Source: Leisingera aquimarina DSM 24565 (GTDB lineage Bacteria > Pseudomonadota > Alphaproteobacteria > Rhodobacterales > Rhodobacteraceae). From it: a stretch of DNA of 64,000 nucleotides. Of this stretch, positions 43,212-51,592 are shown one piece after another. The translations under genes were made by a program, and so were the position numbers. The notes under the pieces are model-generated. The model had not been told where the DNA came from and ran no database searches. It saw nothing but the letters and a program-made list of their open reading frames with translations. The stretch lies in NCBI RefSeq assembly GCF_000473165.1, contig NZ_KI421504.1, forward strand, positions 3,919,070-3,983,069, read 5' to 3'. How positions within the stretch are numbered: position 1 is the first letter of the stretch; every line of letters begins with the position of its first letter.

Positions 43212-44461
43212 CGGCGGAGAAGAAAACCGTTGCCATCATCGGTGCCGGCATTGTCGGCGTCTCGGCTGCGATCGAGCTGCAACGCGACGGCCATGATGTG
43301 GTGCTGATCGACGGCAAGGGACCGGGTGAAGGCACCAGCCACGGCAACGGCGGCATTCTGGCCTCCTGCTCGATCGTGCCGGTCACCGGCCCGGGGCTGT
43401 GGAAGAAGGCGCCGAAGATGCTGCTGGACCCGAACCAGCCCTTGTTCATGCGCTGGGGATACCTGCCCAGGCTGGCGCCCTGGCTGATGAAATACATGAG
43501 CCATTCCAATGCCGAAGATACCGCCCGCATTGCCGCTGCGCTGGCGCCCATCGTCGGGGATTCGCTGGCGGACCATCAGGCGCTGGCGGCTGGGACTGGG
43601 GCGGAACGGCACCTGAAGCCGTCCGATTACCTGTTCCTCTACAATGACCGGGCGCATTTCGGAGAGGACGCCTTTGGCTGGGGTTTACGGAGGAAACACG
43701 GCTTTAACTGGGATGAGTTGGAGGGTGCGGATGTCCGGGCCTATGATGATATCTATGCGCCGGAGCTTGGCTTTGCCGCGCGGCTGAAGGATCACGGCAT
43801 CATCTCGGATCCCGGCCAGTATGTGAAGGATCTGGCGGCACATGTGGTGGCCAATGGCGGCCAGTTGATCCAGGCTTTTGTTACTGATGTGGCCCGCGAA
43901 AACGGGCAAGTGACCGGCGTGCGGGCGGGCGGTGAGACCATTGCTTGCGATGCCGTTGTTGTTGCCACCGGTGTCTGGTCCAAACCGCTGGCAGAGAGAT
44001 TGGGAATTTCCGTACCACTGGAAGCAGAACGCGGCTATCATCTTGAATTGTGGGAGCCTTCGGCGATGCCAAAGGCGCCTGTCATGGTGGCAGCGGCCAA
44101 ATGCGTGGTGACCCCGATGAAGGGACGGATCCGGATTGCGGGCATTGTGGAATTCGGCGGGCTGGAGGCCGGACCGTCAAAAGCCCCGCTTGAACTGTTG
44201 CGCAGGAACGCGCGGCGCATCCTGCCCGGTGTCACCTGGAAACACGAAGAGGAATGGCTGGGCTACCGCCCGGCGCCTGCAGATTCGATCCCGGTGATTG
44301 GCGAGGTGCCGGGCCTGAGAGGCGCCTTTGTGGGCTTTGGCCATCATCATATTGGCCTTACCGGCGGGCCAAAAACAGGCCGCCTGTTGGCGCAGATGAT
44401 TTCGGGCCGCACCCCGAATATGGACATAAGCGCCTATGACCCGGCGCGCTATGCGATTTGA
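43208..44461 (+). CDS. FAD-dependent amine/D-amino-acid oxidoreductase (DadA-like)
   Basis: A 417-residue flavoprotein of the DAO family. The N-terminal [20 protein letters not shown] (8-27) is the FAD fold. The remainder ([25 protein letters not shown] stretch, [55 protein letters not shown]) matches the DadA group. It probably oxidises a D-amino or cyclic imino acid. The gene overlaps the enolase-type gene and precedes the TRAP genes by 49 bp. Confidence 0.88.
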   Translation: MTAEKKTVAIIGAGIVGVSAAIELQRDGHDVVLIDGKGPGEGTSHGNGGILASCSIVPVTGPGLWKKAPKMLLDPNQPLFMRWGYLPRLAPWLMKYMSHSNAEDTARIAAALAPIVGDSLADHQALAAGTGAERHLKPSDYLFLYNDRAHFGEDAFGWGLRRKHGFNWDELEGADVRAYDDIYAPELGFAARLKDHGIISDPGQYVKDLAAHVVANGGQLIQAFVTDVARENGQVTGVRAGGETIACDAVVVATGVWSKPLAERLGISVPLEAERGYHLELWEPSAMPKAPVMVAAAKCVVTPMKGRIRIAGIVEFGGLEAGPSKAPLELLRRNARRILPGVTWKHEEEWLGYRPAPADSIPVIGEVPGLRGAFVGFGHHHIGLTGGPKTGRLLAQMISGRTPNMDISAYDPARYAI

Positions 44462-44510
44462 AACCAACCAGTGCCCCATAAGGGGCCGAAACTGAAACAG
44501 GGAGAAGACC

Positions 44511-45488
44511 ATGAAGAAACTGACCAGACTGCTGGCCGCCACCGCGTTGACGGCGGCTGCCGCCCTGCCCGCTGCGGCGGAAACCTGGGACATGCCGATG
44601 GCCTATTCGGCCTCCAACTTCCACTCGGCCACAGGCGCCGAGTTTGCTGAATGCGTGACCACCGGCACCGGCGGCGAAGTTGAGATCAAGACCCACCCGT
44701 CGGGTTCGCTGTTCAAGGGTGCCGACATCAAGCGCGCGGTGCAGACAGGCCAGGCCCCCATTGGCGAGCGGCTGCTGTCCGGCCATCAGAACGAAAATGC
44801 GCTGTTCGGCTTTGACTCGATCCCGTTCCTGGCGACCTCGTTCGATGACAGCGACAAGCTGTGGAAGGCCGCCAAGCCGGCGCTCGAGAAACTGCTGGCC
44901 GAGCAGAACCTGACGCTGCTTTATGCCGTGCCGTGGCCGCCGCAGGGGCTGTATTTCAAGAACGAAGTAAATTCGGTCGCCGAGATGAAGGGCATCAAGT
45001 TCCGCTCATACAACAACGCCACTTCACGGCTGGCCGAGCTGACCGGCATGCTGCCGGTGACGATTGAGGCGGCTGAAATCAGCCAGGCCTTTGCCACCGG
45101 CGTTGCGGACTCGATGGTGTCTTCCGGCTCCACCGGCTATGACCGCAAGGTCTGGGAAAGCCTGAACTATTTCTACGAAGTGGACGCCTGGCTGCCGCGC
45201 AACTATGTGTTTGTGAACACCGAAATCTGGAACGGCACCTCCGAGGCCAGTCAGAACGTGATCCAGGGCTGCGCCAAACTGGCGGAATACGCGGGCAACT
45301 GGCGCGCCAAGGAATACACCGGTTTCACCCTGCAGGGCCTGCGTGACGGCGGCATGACCGTCGGCCCGGCATCCGAGCAGTTGACCGCCGAGCTGAAGGA
45401 CATCGGCGTCACCATGACCAGTGAATGGCTGGAAGCGGCGGGCGACGAAGGCAAGGCCATCGTCGACGCATTCCAGGCCGCGCAGTAA
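44511..45488 (+). CDS. TRAP transporter substrate-binding protein (DctP type)
   Basis: A 325-residue periplasmic binding protein with a signal peptide (LLAATALTAAAALPAAA, ending at about residue 24). DctP-type features: IKTHPSGSLFKGADIKRAVQ near 63, GLYFKNEVNSVAEMKGIKFR with the conserved Arg near 165 that normally binds a carboxylate, and FATGVADSMVSSGSTGY. An AGGGAGAAG ribosome site precedes ATG 44511. First gene of the transporter; the substrate is presumably the carboxylated compound the neighbours degrade. Confidence 0.93.
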   Translation: MKKLTRLLAATALTAAAALPAAAETWDMPMAYSASNFHSATGAEFAECVTTGTGGEVEIKTHPSGSLFKGADIKRAVQTGQAPIGERLLSGHQNENALFGFDSIPFLATSFDDSDKLWKAAKPALEKLLAEQNLTLLYAVPWPPQGLYFKNEVNSVAEMKGIKFRSYNNATSRLAELTGMLPVTIEAAEISQAFATGVADSMVSSGSTGYDRKVWESLNYFYEVDAWLPRNYVFVNTEIWNGTSEASQNVIQGCAKLAEYAGNWRAKEYTGFTLQGLRDGGMTVGPASEQLTAELKDIGVTMTSEWLEAAGDEGKAIVDAFQAAQ

Positions 45489-45496
45489 GTGGAGCA

Positions 45497-46861
45497 ATGG
45501 CGGTGCCGGAAACGGCGCCGCCCCTGCAAAGCACAATGGATTTTTCTTCCTTCAAAGACGCAGAACGTAAAGGTTGGAATGCGCGGGCTGGTTTATATGA
45601 GAGCCACACCGCCCTGGCCACTTTGCAAATCGCTCCGGCGATGCTGGACGCCTTGCGCCTGCGGCCCGGAATGCGGCTGCTGGATGTTGCCTGCGGCACC
45701 GGCAATGTTGCTGCGGCAACCTCGGCGCTTGGCTGCCGGGCATGCGGCATAGACTTTGCGCCCGCAATGATTGCACAGGCAAAGGCCCGTTTTCCGGGTA
45801 CGGGGTTTTATGAAGGTGACGCTGAGGCTCTGCCCTTTGAAGACGCAAGCTTTGAAGCCGTCAGCAACAACATGGGCCTTTTTCATGTCACCGATACAGC
45901 CCGAGCCATGTCCGAAGCCTGCAGAGTACTTGTACCTGGCGGGAGGTTTTCATTCAGCCAATGGGCTGCGCCCCGTGAATCGGACCTCTACCGGATTCTG
46001 TTTTCCATCATCGCCAAGACCGCTGACATGAGCCGCGCAGATCCGGCCCCGGATGCCTATGCGCTTTCGGACCCGGAGGCCGCGCAGGGCTTGATGTTTA
46101 ACGCGGGCTTTGAAGCCATCGAGTTCCGGAGGCTGAACACAGTTCTGCTGGCAAACGGCCGGGATTTCTTTGACTTTTTCCTGAGCTTTGGCGTCCGGGT
46201 GCCACTGATCGTGCAAGCGCAGGATCCGGACGTGCAGGATCAGCTGCAACAGGAAATCAACGCCGCCATGCAGCCCTACCGGACAACCCAAGGCTATGAG
46301 GCCGATGCCAAGCCTGCTATTCACAGGACAAAAACCATGCTGATGCTGAGACGCGCCCTGGACGGGCTGTACCTTGCGGCGGGGGTGCTGGCCGCCCTCT
46401 GCCTGATTGCCATTCTGGGGTTGATCGTGGTCCAGATGCTGGCCCGCTGGACCGGAGAGGTCTTCCCCGGCGCGCCGGATTTTGCGGGCTATGCGATGGC
46501 GGCGGCCTCGTTCCTGGCCTTTGCAAATGCGCTGAACCGGGGCAGCCATATCCGGGTGTCGATCCTGTTGAACGCTGTGCCTGACCGCTTCCGCAGGGTA
46601 CTGGAAATCTGGTGTTTCGGCATCGGCACTGCGGTGATGTGGTACTTCTGTTATTACGCCTACCGCTTTGTCTACTGGAGCTGGAAGTTCAACGACGTAA
46701 GCCAGGGCCAGGACCGCACGCCGCTGTGGATACCGCAAAGCGCCATGCTGTTTGGTGCCGTCGTCCTGGCCATCGCCCTCACCGACCACCTGATCCATGT
46801 GATTTTCCGCGGCGACCACCGCATCACCCGGGATCTGGAAGACCAGAGCCACGCGGAGTAA
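45497..46861 (+). CDS. SAM methyltransferase fused in frame to TRAP small permease (DctQ)
   Basis: One open frame of 454 codons. Residues about 14-275 form a class I methyltransferase (LLDVACGTGNVA, SAM motif I, at 61-72; a GDAEALPFEDASFEAVSNNM block near 115-134; SEACRVLVPGGRFSFSQW near 144-161). From Met281 (ATG 46337) the protein is a typical four-helix DctQ (LYLAAGVLAALCLIAILGL; AASFLAFANALNRGSHIRVS). No stop separates them. An AGGA lies 8 bp before ATG 46337, so DctQ could also start separately. ATG 45497 has GGAG close upstream, 8 bp after dctP. DctM follows after 5 bp. Confidence 0.85.
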   Translation: MAVPETAPPLQSTMDFSSFKDAERKGWNARAGLYESHTALATLQIAPAMLDALRLRPGMRLLDVACGTGNVAAATSALGCRACGIDFAPAMIAQAKARFPGTGFYEGDAEALPFEDASFEAVSNNMGLFHVTDTARAMSEACRVLVPGGRFSFSQWAAPRESDLYRILFSIIAKTADMSRADPAPDAYALSDPEAAQGLMFNAGFEAIEFRRLNTVLLANGRDFFDFFLSFGVRVPLIVQAQDPDVQDQLQQEINAAMQPYRTTQGYEADAKPAIHRTKTMLMLRRALDGLYLAAGVLAALCLIAILGLIVVQMLARWTGEVFPGAPDFAGYAMAAASFLAFANALNRGSHIRVSILLNAVPDRFRRVLEIWCFGIGTAVMWYFCYYAYRFVYWSWKFNDVSQGQDRTPLWIPQSAMLFGAVVLAIALTDHLIHVIFRGDHRITRDLEDQSHAE

Positions 46862-46866
46862 GCCCC

Positions 46867-48177
46867 ATGGAAAATATCTCAGTCATCATTTTGTTTCTCT
46901 TCGTGCTGTTCACCCTTCTGGGCAGCGGCGTCTGGGTGGGTCTGGCGCTGATGGGCGTGGCCTGGGTCGGCATGGAGCTGTTCACCACCCGCCCCGTCGG
47001 CGACGTGATGCTGACCACGATCTGGTCGGCTTCCTCCAGCTGGACGCTGACGGCGCTGCCGATGTTCATCTGGATGGGTGAAATCCTCTATCGCACCCGA
47101 TTATCCGAGGACATGTTCAAGGGGCTCTCCCCCTGGATGGCGCCCCTGCCCGGCGGTCTGGTGCATACCAATATCGTCGGCTGCACGGTGTTCGCCGCGG
47201 TCTCTGGCTCTTCTGCCGCGACGCTGACCACGGTGGGCAAGATGTCGATCCCGGAACTGCGCAAGCGCAACTACCCGGAGAAGATGATTATCGGCACGCT
47301 TACTGGTGCGGCCACGCTGGGCCTTATGATCCCGCCGTCGCTGACGCTGATCGTCTATGGTGTCACCATCAATGAATCGATCACCAAGCTGTTCTTTGCC
47401 GGCATCCTGCCCGGTCTGGTGCTGGCGGCGATGTTCATGGGCTATGTGGCGATCTATTCCAAATTCGGCAAAGACTGGCAGCCGAATCCCGAAACCAAGC
47501 TGACCTTCGCTGAGAAGATCCGCAACTCCCGCTTCCTGGCGCCGGTGATTGCGCTGATCGTGGTGGTGATCGGCTCAATGTACCTGGGCTTTGCCACTGC
47601 GACCGAGGCGGCGGCATTCGGGGTCATCGGTTCACTGCTGCTGGCGCTTGGCCAAGGCTCGCTGAACTGGAAGACTTTCACCGAGAGTCTGATGGGCGCC
47701 ACCCGCACCAGCGCGATGATTGCGCTGATCCTGGCGGGGGCTGCGTTCCTGTCTCTGTCGATGGGCTTTACCGGCCTGCCCCGCGGGCTGGCGGACCTGA
47801 TTGCGGGCTGGGAGCTGTCGCGTATCGAGCTGCTGATGGTGTTGCTGGTGTTCTACATCGTGCTGGGCTGTTTCCTGGATGGCATCTCCTCGGTGGTGCT
47901 GACCATGGCGGTGGTGGAGCCGATGATCCGCCAGGCGGGCATTGACCTGATCTGGTTCGGCATCTTCATCGTGGTGGTGGTGGAAATGGCGCAGATCACC
48001 CCACCGATCGGTTTCAACCTGTTTGTGATGCAGGGCATGACCCACCACGAGATGAGCTATATCGCCCGTGCGGCCATCCCGATGTTCCTGATCATGGTTC
48101 TGATGGTGTTTGTGCTGATCGCCTTCCCCGAACTGGCGACCTATCTGCCCAACAACCTCAGGCCGGGCCCAGTCTAG
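46867..48177 (+). CDS. TRAP transporter large permease (DctM type)
   Basis: A 436-residue membrane protein with about twelve helices of the DctM family. Landmarks: LPMFIWMGEILYRTRLSEDM, VFAAVSGSSAATLTTVGKMS near 104-123, MIIGTLTGAATLGLMIPPSL near 138-157, and EMAQITPPIGFNLFVMQGMT near the end. It works with the DctP and DctQ genes just upstream as a sodium-driven importer. ATG 46867 is 5 bp after the fusion ORF stop. Confidence 0.95.
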   Translation: MENISVIILFLFVLFTLLGSGVWVGLALMGVAWVGMELFTTRPVGDVMLTTIWSASSSWTLTALPMFIWMGEILYRTRLSEDMFKGLSPWMAPLPGGLVHTNIVGCTVFAAVSGSSAATLTTVGKMSIPELRKRNYPEKMIIGTLTGAATLGLMIPPSLTLIVYGVTINESITKLFFAGILPGLVLAAMFMGYVAIYSKFGKDWQPNPETKLTFAEKIRNSRFLAPVIALIVVVIGSMYLGFATATEAAAFGVIGSLLLALGQGSLNWKTFTESLMGATRTSAMIALILAGAAFLSLSMGFTGLPRGLADLIAGWELSRIELLMVLLVFYIVLGCFLDGISSVVLTMAVVEPMIRQAGIDLIWFGIFIVVVVEMAQITPPIGFNLFVMQGMTHHEMSYIARAAIPMFLIMVLMVFVLIAFPELATYLPNNLRPGPV

Positions 48178-48181
48178 CCTC

Positions 48182-49120
48182 ATGTTCAGCGCGCTCGCCT
48201 TTGCCGCCCGGCACGGGCGGGCCGCCTTGGTCCTGGGGCTTGTGGCCGGGCTGCTGCTGCCCGGCCTCGCTTCAGCCCTTCAGCCCTGGCTGCCCGAAAT
48301 GGTGGCCGGGCTTTTGTTTCTGAACGCCTACCGGATCGGCCTCCGCAAGGCTGCAGGCGGGCTGGCCGAGGGGATCGGCACGCTAAAGGCCATTGCCCTT
48401 CTGCAAGTCGCCTTGCCGCTGCTGGCTCTGGGGATCGCCGCGCTGTTCGGAGTGGCACAGAGTCCCGCCGCCGTTGCGCTGATCCTGATGCTGAGCGCGC
48501 CCTCGGTGACCGGCAGCCCCAATATCACCGCACTTATGGGTCACGCGCCGGAACCTGCCTTCCGCCTGCTGATAACCGGGACCGCGCTGATGCCGCTGAC
48601 AGTAGTCCCGGTGTTCCTGCTGGCGCCCGGCTTGGGTGACCTGGCCGAGGTGCTGCGCGCCGCCGGTCGGCTGATCGGAGCGATTGGCCTCACTGTGGCG
48701 GCAGCCTTCCTGCTGCGCCGCCTGACGCTGCCGGTAATGCGCGAGGAACAGGCCAGGGCCATAGACGGGCTGACCGTGATTGCGCTGGCGGTGATTGTGG
48801 TGGGGCTGATGGCCGCGCTGGGGCCTGCGCTGCGGACGGACCCCGTACTGGTCCTGCATTGGCTGGGATTTGCTCTGGCTGCCAACCTTGGCCTGCAGGT
48901 GCTGGTGTTCGCCGTATTGCGCCGCCGCGCGGGCAGCGGCGCGGTGCCCGTATCCGTGGTCGCCGGCAACCGGAACTTCGCGCTGTTCCTGATCGCCCTG
49001 CCCGCGGCCACCACCGATCCGCTGCTGATCTTCCTCGGCTGCTACCAGATCCCGATGTATCTGACCGCAATCCTGATGAAGCCGCTATACGGCCGCACAG
49101 AGCTCAGGACAGGAAGGTGA
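48182..49120 (+). CDS. BASS-type (bile acid:sodium symporter-like) permease
   Basis: A 312-residue membrane protein with about nine to ten hydrophobic helices (ALVLGLVAGLLLPGLASAL; AVALILMLSAPSVTGSPNIT; LTVIALAVIVVGLMAALGPA; AGNRNFALFLIAL). The NRNFAL/PSVTGSPNI patterns recall the unwound-helix region of the BASS fold. It starts 4 bp after dctM, so it is the last gene of the operon. Possible role: export or import of a product of the cluster. Confidence 0.75.
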   Translation: MFSALAFAARHGRAALVLGLVAGLLLPGLASALQPWLPEMVAGLLFLNAYRIGLRKAAGGLAEGIGTLKAIALLQVALPLLALGIAALFGVAQSPAAVALILMLSAPSVTGSPNITALMGHAPEPAFRLLITGTALMPLTVVPVFLLAPGLGDLAEVLRAAGRLIGAIGLTVAAAFLLRRLTLPVMREEQARAIDGLTVIALAVIVVGLMAALGPALRTDPVLVLHWLGFALAANLGLQVLVFAVLRRRAGSGAVPVSVVAGNRNFALFLIALPAATTDPLLIFLGCYQIPMYLTAILMKPLYGRTELRTGR

Positions 49121-50006
49121 CCCCCGGCATATGCCGGATCAGCTCGGCATCGGCCATGTATGTCTCGCTCATGTCGTCCACCAGCGCCTGCGACCAGCCC
49201 GGCAGATCGATTTCCTCTTCGATCGCCTCCTCCGAGTGGAAGTAGCTGAGGAACAGCGCGCGCACCCGCTCTCGCTGGTCTTCCGACAGGCCGGGGCGGT
49301 TTGCCAGATAGGCTTCCAGCCGCTCATATCCCGCCTCCGAGATGATGCCGCGGGTAATGTCCAATTCGCCGTCAAAACGAAAGCCGTCGCCCAGCCCCGT
49401 CACCTGCCCCAGGATATTGGGCCAGATCACCGGCGTTTCTTCGTTGCACCAGACTGTAATGCGGCAGCCGGGATTGCTGTCCTGAATATCCGCAACTACA
49501 TCCGACCAGCGCAGATGCACGAAATCCGTGCCTGCAGTGAACTGCTCCCAGGTCCGGTTGGACTGGGATTTGAACACCGGCCCGATCAGCGTGGCCGGAT
49601 TGCGCAAGCCCAGGAAAAACTCGCACGGATTGCCCGGAAAAACACCTCTCAGCGCCGCGGTATTGCTGCCCGCATTGCGGCAGAGCCGCCCGCCGCTGAG
49701 CATCCAGCCCGGCACCCCGAGAAACCCGGAGTTGGTCAAGATGATCCGCGAAACCCTCTGGTCCTTGACGATGCCGGCCAGCAGCGCCGCGCGTTCCTGA
49801 TCGGTGACAAACTCCTGGTTCTGCTTGCGCAGCATTTGATTGACAGCCGCCATATAAGTGCCTGGACGGCGGATCATCACACCGTGTTGCAGCAGCCGCT
49901 GCGCATCCTTGCGCAGCGACCAGATCAGTTGGCCGTTATCGGTGTTTGGCGCCCCGATGTGGAAAGCGAGTGTAATGTCCCGCATGTCAGCTTTTGCCTG
50001 GTTCAT
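49104..50006 (-). CDS. Hypothetical protein, probable sulfotransferase- or glycan-associated
   Basis: About 300 residues, no signal peptide. It starts MRDITLAFHIGAPNTDNGQL, where a nucleotide-binding-like loop (HIGAPNTDN) follows the first strand as in sulfotransferase-like folds. It also has MIRRPGTYMAAVNQML, LTNSGFLGVPGWMLSGGRL and FHSEEAIEEEIDLPGW. I cannot name a family with confidence. The start is either 50006 or 49985. It is 70 bp after the hydrolase gene and shares strand with the glycan genes upstream. Confidence 0.6.
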   Translation of the reverse strand: MNQAKADMRDITLAFHIGAPNTDNGQLIWSLRKDAQRLLQHGVMIRRPGTYMAAVNQMLRKQNQEFVTDQERAALLAGIVKDQRVSRIILTNSGFLGVPGWMLSGGRLCRNAGSNTAALRGVFPGNPCEFFLGLRNPATLIGPVFKSQSNRTWEQFTAGTDFVHLRWSDVVADIQDSNPGCRITVWCNEETPVIWPNILGQVTGLGDGFRFDGELDITRGIISEAGYERLEAYLANRPGLSEDQRERVRALFLSYFHSEEAIEEEIDLPGWSQALVDDMSETYMADAELIRHMPGVTFLS

Positions 50007-50078
50007 CGTCCCGTCCGGCCTTTGCCCTTTCCCTGTTCCGCATCCGGTCCCGGCACGCGGTCTGGCGGATTGCACAGG

Positions 50079-51452
50079 TCATAACCGTGCCTTCATCCGG
50101 CGGAAAAACCGGTCATCTCTTTGGCGCAAAATATAAGCGCAGGCTTGTTTGGCAAGGCGCGGATGGCCACGGTCCAGGGCCAGATTGGCCAGCTCCCGCT
50201 GAAACCGGGGGAATTCGTGGCGTTTGCGCAGCAGGCGGTGAAACCGGTGCGGTGTCAATTCGCCGGAAATGGCACCGCGGGCAATCTCCTGCAGGACGCC
50301 CATCTGCTGCAGCGAGGACCCCAGCCGGTGGCCCAGCAGCGGGCAGCGCCAGAAGGTGACATTTGCCCCGGAAAACCGCGCCGCATGGGCCGCGTCCGGC
50401 ACCACGTAAGGGTCGAACATGATATGCACGTCGCCTGCCGCCTGGCTGGCCAGGGAGGCATCCCCGAACGGCCCGGAGAAGTCCCTGTCCCAGACTTTCT
50501 TGTAGCGCATTTCCCAAGGCACCAGCGTCTTGTCGAGGGTGGATTGCGGGCTGATTGCAAACACTGTCGATCCGGGCGCCGCCGCCGCAAAGGCCGCCGC
50601 TGCATAGCCGCCCATCGAGGCGCCGTAGAACACCACCCGGGAAAACTGTTCAAAGAAACCGCTGTCGCGCAGCGCCTCGAATTTGGCGGACACCTCCTGG
50701 TGGCGGAACCAGGTCCAGCCATTGGCCATCACCCCCAGCATCGACCAGCCCTGCGCCTCGATGAAGCTGAAGCCCCAGGGCCGCCGGTCATCGCGTTTGG
50801 TCATGGCAATGTCGAGGTTGTCAAAGGTCACAACCAGCGTGCCGCCGCGCGGCATGAACAGGAAGGAGTGCTCTTCCAATTCGTCAAAGAACCCTTCCTT
50901 GCCGGCCAGTTGGCGGGCCACCTTGGACCACTCCCCCGAAGGCGGCAGCACCTCCTGCGGCTCGGCAGAGAGAATTGCCAGGCCGTTCTTGCCTGCCTCC
51001 GGCGGCACCAGAGTGTTACAGCTGCCATAGGCCTTGAGGAACGGGTAGCTGCCAGACCCTTTGCGGATTTCAATCACCAGCCGGCTGAGCGGATGCAGCG
51101 CCCGGTCCAGCATGGGCTTAGCGTTCTGGATCTTGTGCCGTGCACCAAAGCTGTTCAGCGCCAGGATCACGTCATAGCTGCCCAGATCACGCGGCCGGCT
51201 TACAACCCGGATCGCGTCCCGGTCCACGCCGCCCTGTTCCAGCCGGGCCTGCCAGGATTGCAGCTGCGCCGGATCGGGGGGCTTGGCCTGCCCCTTGCGG
51301 TCGCAGGAGACAAAATCGATACTGCAGCCGTAGCGCTGATACAGAAGAATGCAAAGCTCTGGCGCCTGGCCGTTGATATCGGCACCTGTGCGAACGTCGT
51401 CGGCATCCAGTGCCGGCAGCACGCTTTTGAAATCAAATCCTTCACTCATCAT
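50079..51452 (-). CDS. Two-part protein: methyltransferase-like N-terminus plus alpha/beta-hydrolase
   Basis: A 457-residue soluble protein. The N-terminal third (LLYQRYGCSIDFVSCDRKG near 36-54; YDVILALNSFGARHKI; RLVIEIRKGSGSYPFLKAYG near 124-143) resembles the C-terminal methyltransferase-like part of the next gene upstream, but lacks an obvious SAM glycine loop. The C-terminal half is an alpha/beta-hydrolase with nucleophile elbow VVFYGASMGGYAA near 278 and HRL as a possible catalytic His. A late RHEFPRFQRELANLAL helix recalls a TPR-like tail. Part of the glycan cluster; function inferred only. Confidence 0.65.
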   Translation of the reverse strand: MMSEGFDFKSVLPALDADDVRTGADINGQAPELCILLYQRYGCSIDFVSCDRKGQAKPPDPAQLQSWQARLEQGGVDRDAIRVVSRPRDLGSYDVILALNSFGARHKIQNAKPMLDRALHPLSRLVIEIRKGSGSYPFLKAYGSCNTLVPPEAGKNGLAILSAEPQEVLPPSGEWSKVARQLAGKEGFFDELEEHSFLFMPRGGTLVVTFDNLDIAMTKRDDRRPWGFSFIEAQGWSMLGVMANGWTWFRHQEVSAKFEALRDSGFFEQFSRVVFYGASMGGYAAAAFAAAAPGSTVFAISPQSTLDKTLVPWEMRYKKVWDRDFSGPFGDASLASQAAGDVHIMFDPYVVPDAAHAARFSGANVTFWRCPLLGHRLGSSLQQMGVLQEIARGAISGELTPHRFHRLLRKRHEFPRFQRELANLALDRGHPRLAKQACAYILRQRDDRFFRRMKARL

Positions 51453-51592
51453 GCGTCGTCAACTGCCCTTCAGGGAAACACCGGCACCGGGCTGCCCCGT
51501 GCCGGTCATCATCTGCCCGCGGAAAACACCGCAATACCGCAGCCCTCTTTTGCGTTGTATTATCCGAAAAGGATTAAGGATCCGGTTACCGG

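Noticed and set aside
39547-46861. cis-3-hydroxyproline or hydroxyproline-betaine pathway
   Set aside because: The enolase-superfamily protein lacks the N-terminal pattern I associate with those enzymes, and no matching demethylase or dehydrogenase set is present; kept only as unassigned.
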